A stretch of DNA of 64,000 bases from JASJBU01 sp963797085 (GTDB lineage: Bacteria > Pseudomonadota > Gammaproteobacteria > Chromatiales > Chromatiaceae). Positions 57,559 to 64,000 of the stretch are shown here, one piece after another. The stretch lies in NCBI GenBank assembly GCA_963797085.1, contig CAWCOA010000023.1, positions 62,001-126,000 of the forward strand, in the 5' to 3' direction. Made by a program: the position numbers and the translations under genes. Position 1 is the stretch's first letter. Every line of letters begins with the position of its first letter. The notes below the pieces were generated by a model. That model ran no database searches. It was not told the DNA's origin and saw nothing but the letters and a program-made list of their open reading frames with translations.

Positions 57559-58299
57559 GTTACAGCTCCAGCAATTAAGGATGGCCGCGCAACCAATGTC
57601 TTTCGTGCATCACGGGTGTCGCTGAGTGGAGTTGTCTAGGCACATATTGGATATGAGCACCTCCATTCCCAACTACTTGAAGCGATCAAGGGCTAGGGCA
57701 AAATGCCCTTCACAAATAGCTACGCGTACTAGGCCATAGTTCTCCAGACCAAGTTTTGCCATTATCTTGGTCTAGTTGCATGGAGATTCGGCTAAGCCGA
57801 TAAAAACTTTAATGCTTATTTGAGCTTGAGTTGTGGATGCTTCTTCTCAGGATCGCCAGGTCACCGATGGAATTAACGATTTTGAATTATTGAATACCGG
57901 TAAAGCGGTTTACAGCATCTTCCTTCATAATCGCAGACAAGGAATATAACCAGCCTACTTATTTTTACAGGGCAACAAGACGATAATACGGGGCATCCAT
58001 GTTTCGAGGCATCCGTGTGAACTCAGATAGCCAACCCTGTAGTGGGAATCACAAGGAATACCGAAGATCCTCCCGGGGCCATCCAAAAAGGCCAAACAAC
58101 AGGCCCGTGAAGGTAGCGCCAAAAGGTGACCGATACCTCGCTAAGACCTGGTGAACAGGATGGTTTACATCACAGATGCTGTGCGAAAACCGTAAAAGAA
58201 TAACCAGCAAATCGGACCCATTCTGGGAGTAATCAGGGGTTTTGCCTAACGGTCCATACTCCTGGCTCTGAAGGCCAGCATTGAGTCCTTCAGGCCGGA
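57559..58299. other. Intergenic region upstream of the TonB operon
   Basis: 741 bases without a supported gene. It contains an exact inverted repeat AGACCAAG (57746-57753) / CTTGGTCT (57766-57773) about 190 bases before the receptor start, and AGGGCA/TGCCCT around 57690. No Fur box was recognised with confidence. The 58021-58250 part looked structured but matched no RNA family I know. Confidence 0.35.
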
Positions 58300-59142
58300 T
58301 TAAGCGTCGCGCATTGCCTTGGCGTGATACGCGATATGCTCGCCAATAAACGTGGCTATAAAGTGATAGCTGTGATCATAACCTTCTTGAAAACGCAGGT
58401 TGATTGGTATGTCTGCCTCCTGACATGCAATTTCCAATTTCTCTGGTAACAACTGCTTTTCATCGTAAAACTCATCAGCGGTACCTTGATCGATCAGGAT
58501 ATCCTTGACCTTTGCACCCGCATTTATCAGGCAAGTCGCATCATAAGCCTCCCATACTGCCTTATTTTCTCCTAGATACGCACTAAAACAGCCTTGACCC
58601 CATCCACAGTTCACAGGGTTACAGATAGGGGAAAACGCTGATACGGAGCGAAAAGCATGTGGATTTTTCAATGCGCAGATCAATGCACCGTGCCCTCCCA
58701 TGGAATGCCCACTGATGGATTTCAGACCAGGAATCAATGGCAGATTATTTTCCACTAATGTCGGCAGCTCGTTTACCACATAATCATATAGATGGTAATG
58801 CTTTGACCAGGGTTCCTGTGTTGCATTGACGTAAAAACCAGCACCCTGCCCCAGATCATATCTGGCAGGATCATCCGGTACATGTTCGCCTCGCGGACTG
58901 GTATCAGGGAAGACAATTGCAATTCCCTTTTCAGCCGCATAACGCTGCGCTCCGGCTTTTACTCTGGCGTTGTCATCAGTACAAGTGAGTCCTGACAACC
59001 AGTATAAAGCAGGTACCGGCCCCTTCTCTGCCTGTGGCGGCAGATAGACGGAAAAAGTCATTTCACATTGGCAGACATTGGAATCATGCACATAGCGATT
59101 GAGGTGACCGCTAAATTCCTTGATGCTTTCAGTGCATTGCAT
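58300..59142 (-). CDS. fghA: S-formylglutathione hydrolase
   Basis: A 280-residue esterase D-type enzyme that hydrolyses S-formylglutathione to formate and glutathione in the cytoplasm. The alpha/beta-hydrolase nucleophile elbow reads GHSMGGHGAL, the oxyanion region ALYWLSGLTC is typical, DQGTADEF supplies the acid and YDHSYHF the catalytic His. It starts 10 bases after the dehydrogenase gene, so the two form an operon. Confidence 0.95.
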   Translation of the reverse strand: MQCTESIKEFSGHLNRYVHDSNVCQCEMTFSVYLPPQAEKGPVPALYWLSGLTCTDDNARVKAGAQRYAAEKGIAIVFPDTSPRGEHVPDDPARYDLGQGAGFYVNATQEPWSKHYHLYDYVVNELPTLVENNLPLIPGLKSISGHSMGGHGALICALKNPHAFRSVSAFSPICNPVNCGWGQGCFSAYLGENKAVWEAYDATCLINAGAKVKDILIDQGTADEFYDEKQLLPEKLEIACQEADIPINLRFQEGYDHSYHFIATFIGEHIAYHAKAMRDA

Positions 59143-59152
59143 TTTTTAACCC

Positions 59153-60261
59153 TTAGAATTTGATGACGGAGCGAATACTTTCACCGCTATGCATCAAGTC
59201 AAAGGCACGATTAATATCTTCCAGTGGCATGGTATGCGTCACTAGACTATCCAATTCAATCTCGCCATTGAGATAACGATCGACATAACCAGGCAGTTCA
59301 CTGCGTCCTTTTACACCACCAAAGGCAGTTCCTTTCCATGTACGTCCAACGACTAGATTGAAAGGACGGGTAGCAATTTCCTGTCCGGCGCCAGCCACAC
59401 CAATAACTGTCGAAACGCCCCACCCCATGTGCGTACACTCCAAGGCTTCACGCATGACATGCACGTTGCCTATGCACTCGAATGAGTAGTCCGGCCCACC
59501 GTTAAAAGTGTCTTGCATGTACTCAACAAGCGATCCATTCAAATCATCAGGATTGACAAAATCTGTTGCGCCCAACTGTTCGGCAAACTTAAATTTTTCC
59601 GGGTTGATATCAATGCCAATAATGCGTTCGGCGCCGGCCATGACAGCTCCTTGAATAACCGACAGTCCGATACCTCCCAGTCCAAAAACCGCAACGCTTG
59701 AACCCGCCTCAACCTTGGCTGTGTTGATCACCGCACCGATTCCGGTCGTAACACCACAACCCAAAAGACAGGCCTTATCCAATGGGGCTGCTTGCTGATT
59801 TTTGCCAATGCGATTTCAGGAACAACCGTATACTCAGAAAACGTCGAACATCCCATGTAGTGAAAAATATCTTTGCCGTTTTTTGAAAAACGACGGGTGC
59901 CATCAGGCATGTAACCTGTCCAGACAGTTCCAGCGATAGATTGACAGAGATTAGTTTTAGTTGATTTGCAATATTCACATTCGCCACATTCCGGAATGTA
60001 GAGTGGAATCACATGATCGCCTGGCCGCAGATCTTTTATGCCTGAACCGCACTCCACCACCTCACAGCCACCTTCATGACCAAGGATGCAGGGAAACGCG
60101 CCTTCCGGATCATCACCTGAAAGGGTAAAAGCATCTGTGTGGCAAACTCCCGAAGCATGCACCTTTAAGAGAACTTCACCTTCACGGGGTTTTTCGACTT
60201 CAACTTCTTCAATAACGAGTGGCTTTTTCGGTTCCCAAGCAACAGCTGCTTTACATTTCAT
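59153..60261 (-). pseudogene. frmA: S-(hydroxymethyl)glutathione dehydrogenase (class III ADH), one frameshift
   Basis: A zinc alcohol dehydrogenase of about 369 residues. The first frame (60261-59728) has GVCHTDAFTLSG, GHEGGCEV and the structural-zinc CGECEYCKSTKTNLC. The second (to 59153) has CLLGCGVTTGIGAV and the NAD fold GLGGIGL. They join with one base near 59797, beside an AAAAA run. It oxidises the glutathione adduct of formaldehyde. With fghA it makes the complete glutathione-dependent formaldehyde route. A sequencing indel is the likeliest cause of the break. Confidence 0.93.
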
Positions 60262-61083
60262 GTGTTGAAGTCTCCATTTATCTCTTCTGCTTAGTTACAT
60301 TTTTCCTGTGGATACTGAAGTTCGAGGTATCTATCAGTACTTTATGATGGCCCATAGTAGCTAGGATATTTCAAAATTCAATGCTTGATAATGCGAGTGA
60401 TTATCACTCAAAAACTGGATTATCGCATTGAAACTCAACGGATAGTCATGACTGATTAAAAAAGAGTTCATCTTGCAAAGGAAAACCCAAAGTCTTTTTG
60501 TACGGTGATTGAGCTTAACCATAGCCTGCTCTATTGCAGCCTGGGTGACGCTAGCACTCTGCCAAGGCTATATAGAGTACTAGTCATGTTGTCCCTTTTT
60601 TAAAATGGACTGCAAATGAAATCTTTTTGTCTTCTTGTATATACCTTGATCACATGCAACACAAGGGTGCGCGAAATAAATCCGAATCTAATAGGCCATG
60701 GAAATGGTGGCGTCGCATTGTGCATCTATTCAATATCATTTGCAGCTGATCTGACCAGATGTGTTCGTGCAGGATCAAAATTCGAATAGTAACCATGAAA
60801 AACAACCCTGCCATAGAGAAGGAATAACCCGAAAATTCATTAGGGAAATCCGATTGAGTTCTTACCTAAATTCACCTTACCAGGCAATATCAATCATCAT
60901 TCTGCACAGAATTCTCTTATGATTCAGGTCATTCAATCGCATATTATAGTACTTTACTTCTTATTTTCTGTTCTCTAAATTAACTTACAGGCGTTATGGT
61001 TATAAGCGCCTAAGCGTTGCAATCTACTGTAGTGTGCGTAGACGCAAGAGGGATATACGTGCAAGGAAAAAGAGGAACGCACT
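60262..61083. other. Long divergent intergenic region
   Basis: 822 bases between the formaldehyde operon (minus) and the secreted protein gene (plus). It is AT-rich, especially 60900-61000. No frmR-like regulator, RNA or mobile remnant was recognised. The frame at 60654-60749 (31 codons) lacks a ribosome site. Confidence 0.35.
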
Positions 61084-61854
61084 ATGAAAAAACAGTTTCT
61101 GAGTCTTTCAGTAGCCAGTGCCATGACATTAGCCGGAGCAATTCCTGCAAGCTATGCTGATGATTGTGTTGAAGTACAGACCCGTTTCGCTCTCGCCAAT
61201 TGCCTGGTTGAATCCGCAGTTGCGATTGCTGCAGCCGCCGCCAGCGAAAATGGCTGTGCAGAAGGCGAGTGGGATATTGCTGCCATAGTACCCGAATCTT
61301 ACGAGTCAAAAATTCCGGTTCAGGGTCTCGCTTTTGTTACCGGAGATGAGGATGCGTATGAGTTGAATGGGTCAAGTTCAGCTATGTTGAAAAACAATGT
61401 CAATTGCTCGATTTCAACAACGGCTTCTGAAAATACCTTTGACGGACAGGAGTTGAACTATTCGACAGGCAGTGGAAACTATTATGTCGATGCCATCATT
61501 GACATGAGTTCACCCACGCTCTGCATCAGCAGTTCTGTAAGTTCGGGAGACATCGCACTCGGTGACAATGACTTCGATGAAGAAAACACCCTGATCTTTG
61601 AGGCTGAGGATGGTGAGATCGAGGGGTCCGGTGTTCTGAGTATCCTGCAAAGTCAGGGAAAAGGCAGCAATCCTAACAAGCCGCCTGAAATGCTCAGTGG
61701 CTGGTCTGTGGAATTTAAGGCCATGATTCCTGAGCTGGGCACCGCAGAGCAAGAGGCTTATGAAATGGAAGCCACCACGGATGACCTCGGCAATTGCCAG
61801 ATTAAGGTTGAAGCCGCCATTGAGAATCTGATTCGTATTTCGTGGAAGGCGTAA
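61084..61854 (+). CDS. Secreted protein of unknown function near the curlin pair
   Basis: A 256-residue exported protein with signal peptide (SLSVASAMTLAGAIPASYA) and an acidic Ser/Asn-rich mature part with six cysteines (DDCVE, ANCLV, NGCAE, NVNCS, TLCIS, GNCQI). AGAGGAA precedes the ATG. No family is recognised. After ENLIRI, a shift of one base at about 61840 would carry the frame on as FVEGVSGGLSIAGTLKWKV to a stop near 61942, so the present C-terminus may be an artefact. It converges on the CsgH-like gene. Confidence 0.6.
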   Translation: MKKQFLSLSVASAMTLAGAIPASYADDCVEVQTRFALANCLVESAVAIAAAAASENGCAEGEWDIAAIVPESYESKIPVQGLAFVTGDEDAYELNGSSSAMLKNNVNCSISTTASENTFDGQELNYSTGSGNYYVDAIIDMSSPTLCISSSVSSGDIALGDNDFDEENTLIFEAEDGEIEGSGVLSILQSQGKGSNPNKPPEMLSGWSVEFKAMIPELGTAEQEAYEMEATTDDLGNCQIKVEAAIENLIRISWKA

Positions 61855-62051
61855 GCGGTGGTCTGTCTATTGCCGGAACGCTGAAGTGGAAAGTGAAGCA
61901 GAAGAAGATTAGACGGACTTTCTGCATCTACGATAACCAATAGATTTTTTCTAATTGAGGTGATCAATACTTTTCCTATCAACGGATAGATATCACATAG
62001 TTCTGTGATTTACGATAAAAAAAAGGACGTATTACGTTTTACAAGCTGACC

Positions 62052-62411
62052 TCAGGGATAGATCGGCGTCTCTTGAGCGACTAAAGCAGCATTTTCGTAA
62101 ATATTCAGCGTGATCTTATATTCATCCCCAGAATTGCAACCGAGTCGTAATTTAGTTAATGGATGGGCTTTAGCTGGTTCAACATCAACCGAACCAGACT
62201 GCTTGGTCTTTGAATTACCCGAACTGCCGGATTTCTGGCTGATCAGCTCATATTCCAAAGTGGATGCGTGGGTCGTTTTTACATATGCATTGACAAGTAA
62301 ACGTCCTTGCTCTGTTGAAGACTCAAGCCAAGCCACTGGCGTATCCGATACAGAACCAGCAGTGGCATTGAAGACTGTCAAAATCATACCGAGCAATAGT
62401 TTAGTCGTCAT
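62052..62411 (-). CDS. csgH: CsgH-like curli chaperone
   Basis: A periplasmic protein of about 119 residues. The signal peptide begins at MTTKLLLGMILTVFNA, and the mature part has the CsgH/CsgC-like beta-sandwich pattern: WLESSTEQGRLLVNAYV, LEYELISQKSGSSGNSKTKQSG and YKITLNIYENAALV. CsgH-type proteins hold curlins unfolded in the periplasm. I took the ATG at 62411 since the longer frame from 62465 would read through the hairpin that follows the curlin gene. It lies directly downstream of that gene on the same strand, its expected partner. Confidence 0.75.
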   Translation of the reverse strand: MTTKLLLGMILTVFNATAGSVSDTPVAWLESSTEQGRLLVNAYVKTTHASTLEYELISQKSGSSGNSKTKQSGSVDVEPAKAHPLTKLRLGCNSGDEYKITLNIYENAALVAQETPIYP

Positions 62412-62439
62412 GGCCTGAGTAGGATAGGAAAAGGAAAGA

Positions 62440-62463
62440 GACGGGAGCTGAAACGCTCCCGTC
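62440..62463 (-). terminator. Intercistronic hairpin between curlin gene and csgH
   Basis: GACGGGAGC (62440-62448) and GCTCCCGTC (62455-62463) form a perfect nine-pair stem with a six-base loop, 25 bases after the curlin stop. A mixed C/T tract (TCTTTCCTTTTCC) follows on the minus strand, so termination may be partial, giving more curlin than chaperone. Confidence 0.6.
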
Positions 62464-62487
62464 ATTTTCTAGATGAACTGTACAATA

Positions 62488-63810
62488 TTAGTACTGAACA
62501 ATACTGGCGGTGTTCCCAGCCCCACCACTTTGGGTAATACTAGCCACATGACCGATTCCATTCTGACTAATGGATGCCACGTTAGGATCATCAGCCGTCC
62601 CTATACCAGACTGAGTAATAGTCGCAATGTTTTCAGACCCTATCTGATCAACCGAAGCAATATTGTATGCTCCTGACTGATCAATATCAGCAGTATTCAA
62701 CTCACCATCCTGAGTGATATCAGCTGTATTGGCCACACCTGTCTGGTAGATAGTAGCATCATTGCTAGTACCGGTCTGGGTGATGCTGGCAACACAGTCC
62801 ACACAATCTTCTACTAGAATTTGTCCTACATTGCCGGTGCCGTCCTGATTAATCGAGGCAGAAGAACCATCACTGAACTCATAGATATCGATGGTAGCCA
62901 GGTTGATGGATCCAGCCTGGGTGATATCTGCATCAGTAAAGAAAGAACTATCCACATTGATTTCTGCACTATTGCCATCACCTGTCTGGGTGATGCTACT
63001 CACTGCACCATCTGAATCAAAAGTATAGATAGCAGCCTCATTGAATTCTCCATCTTGCGTGATGCTGGAAATAGCACCATCACTGATTGGAAGATTCTCT
63101 ATGTACGCATCGTTGCCGGTACCGATTTGATCGATAGTCGCCCAGGCATCCTGAGAGTCTTCCTGGTAGATCTCTGCAACATTGTCAACACCACTTTGTG
63201 TGATGTCAGCGATTGCCAAGTCACCCACTTGGGTGATGGTTGCCGTATTATTTTCACCAATATTCTGCGTGATAGACGCATCATTGTCGGCGCCAAATTG
63301 ATCGATCAATGCGTCACCGTCAAATGTTTCAATTTGGGTAATATCCGCAAGATTTGCTGTGCCATCCTGGATAATGGTAGCAACGGAGCCGTCGCTGAAT
63401 TCCCACTGATTGATGACTGCGTAATTCTCTGATCCGAACTGGTCGATTTGACCATTGACGTCAAAAGAGCTGTCCACATCGATTGCGGCGCTGTTTCCAC
63501 TGCCCTCTTGATTGATGGTACTGACGGCATTATCCGAGTCGTATGTGTAGATATCTGCAAGATTATCGTTTCCTGATTGATTGATCGTCGATACGGCATT
63601 GTCGCTGATGTAAAGATTATAGATTGCTGCCTCGTTGTCCTTGCCATTCTGATCGATGGTGGCTAATGCACCTTCCGAATCCTCTTGCTCGATATAAGCA
63701 TCATTTCCCGATCCATCTTGGATAATGATGGCTTCACTGGCGGCAAAGGCACTACCACTGGCACCCAGAATCAGGGCGATTGCTGCTGATAAGGTTGTGT
63801 ATCGCTTCAT
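62488..63810 (-). CDS. Large curlin-repeat amyloid protein (CsgA-like)
   Basis: A 440-residue secreted protein, about three times the size of CsgA. After the signal peptide (IALILGASGSAFA), nearly the whole chain is built from the curlin pattern I-x-Q-x-G-x-x-N-x-A-x-I, about 22 copies. Repeats alternate between compact 11-residue steps (end of the protein) and steps with a 7-12-residue acidic spacer such as YISDNAV or EFSDGS. Residues 26-182 and 200-356 are the same series shifted by exactly 174 residues. Two cysteines occur as EDCVDC (336, 339). The protein is strongly acidic. It should form a curli-like surface amyloid; export by CsgG/E/F is expected but those genes are not in the window. 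Confidence 0.92.
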   Translation of the reverse strand: MKRYTTLSAAIALILGASGSAFAASEAIIIQDGSGNDAYIEQEDSEGALATIDQNGKDNEAAIYNLYISDNAVSTINQSGNDNLADIYTYDSDNAVSTINQEGSGNSAAIDVDSSFDVNGQIDQFGSENYAVINQWEFSDGSVATIIQDGTANLADITQIETFDGDALIDQFGADNDASITQNIGENNTATITQVGDLAIADITQSGVDNVAEIYQEDSQDAWATIDQIGTGNDAYIENLPISDGAISSITQDGEFNEAAIYTFDSDGAVSSITQTGDGNSAEINVDSSFFTDADITQAGSINLATIDIYEFSDGSSASINQDGTGNVGQILVEDCVDCVASITQTGTSNDATIYQTGVANTADITQDGELNTADIDQSGAYNIASVDQIGSENIATITQSGIGTADDPNVASISQNGIGHVASITQSGGAGNTASIVQY

Positions 63811-63846
63811 TGCTGTCTACCTCCTCATTTAAGAGTTTTTATATTG

Positions 63847-63858
63847 ACTACGCGTAGT
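63847..63858. promoter_or_regulatory. Perfect 12-bp palindrome upstream of the curlin gene
   Basis: ACTACGCGTAGT lies about 37 bases before the curlin start, between the likely promoter and an AGGAGG-type ribosome site. It could be an operator or a 5'-leader hairpin. No CsgD-box match is claimed. Confidence 0.35.
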
Positions 63859-64000
63859 ATCGGCTTCGTCTTAATGGCATGCATAAAGGTCAAAGCCGGT
63901 TTTTATCACCCCAAACAGATGATGAAATTCTTCGGATCACTTCACCCCAACATGATTGGTTATCTAGCCCATAATTTATATTAGCCAAACTACCCATTAG

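Noticed and set aside
58021..58250. Structured-looking stretch that might be a riboswitch or intron remnant
   Set aside because: No conserved core of the cobalamin, group I or group II families could be matched, and no covariation can be judged from one sequence.
60654..60749. 31-codon Trp/Arg-rich small frame upstream of the secreted protein
   Set aside because: No ribosome site, no homologue that I recognise and no conserved context; too weak to call.
63811..63920. Possible c-di-GMP riboswitch in the curlin leader
   Set aside because: A CGGCTT/AAGCCG pairing is visible, but the conserved GEMM core segments are not present.

Overview
The window reads as a gammaproteobacterial chromosome. 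It carries the rpsU-yqeY-dnaG-rpoD block, EF-P with its lysylation enzymes EpmA and EpmB, a Vibrio-TonB2-like energy-transduction operon, an RhdA-type sulfurtransferase beside psd, and an LdtD/MepK-like pair. No phage, insertion sequence, CRISPR array or rRNA was seen. The lineage cannot be fixed from this alone; a free-living or symbiotic aquatic Chromatiales-like organism is a guess. Around twenty single-base frame breaks interrupt otherwise well-conserved genes, often at short homopolymers. This looks more like residual assembly indels than decay, so genes called pseudogene here may be intact in the living cell.

Layout. 1-7535 (minus): an exopolysaccharide-type operon reading bcsB-like, MshEN-glycosyltransferase, polytopic membrane protein, GH113-like lipoprotein, outer-membrane barrel, CotH-like protein (cut by the window edge). 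8004-11177 (minus): a membrane PAS-GGDEF-EAL enzyme. 11543-11977 (minus): Hsp20 behind a sigma-32 promoter. 12168-15691 (plus): aminotransferase, rhdA, SCO-like protein and psd in one operon. 16160-18064: DUF5666 lipoprotein and DUF5658 membrane protein, both frame-broken. 18476-21390 (minus): CPCC protein, MepK-like endopeptidase, LdtD-like transpeptidase. 21590-24206: epmA and efp (minus) head to head with epmB (plus). 24199-25239: tsaD. 25359-30231 (plus): rpsU, yqeY, dnaG, rpoD and a CAT tRNA.

30485-40563 (minus) is a three-gene signalling operon: a periplasmic-propeller diguanylate cyclase, a propeller hybrid histidine kinase, and a REC-PAS-GGDEF-EAL response regulator. 40956-43694 holds a secreted subtilase with eleven hexapeptide repeats and a truncated paralogue next to it. 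45277-49546 encodes an HDOD protein and a sigma-54 activator with a degenerate GGDEF domain. 49805-57558 is a TonB2-type operon (receptor, DUF3450, TtpC, ExbB, ExbD, TonB, TPR). 58300-60261 is the glutathione-dependent formaldehyde oxidation pair. 61084-63810 holds a secreted protein, a CsgH-like chaperone and a 440-residue curlin-repeat amyloid protein.

The common theme is cyclic-di-GMP and surface matrix. Three catalytic GGDEF proteins, one GGDEF pseudo-enzyme that keeps its inhibitory-site motif, and a glycosyltransferase with a likely c-di-GMP-binding MshEN domain sit in the same 64 kb as an exopolysaccharide locus, an amyloid gene pair and a repeat-bearing secreted protease. The link between them is an inference from domains and proximity.
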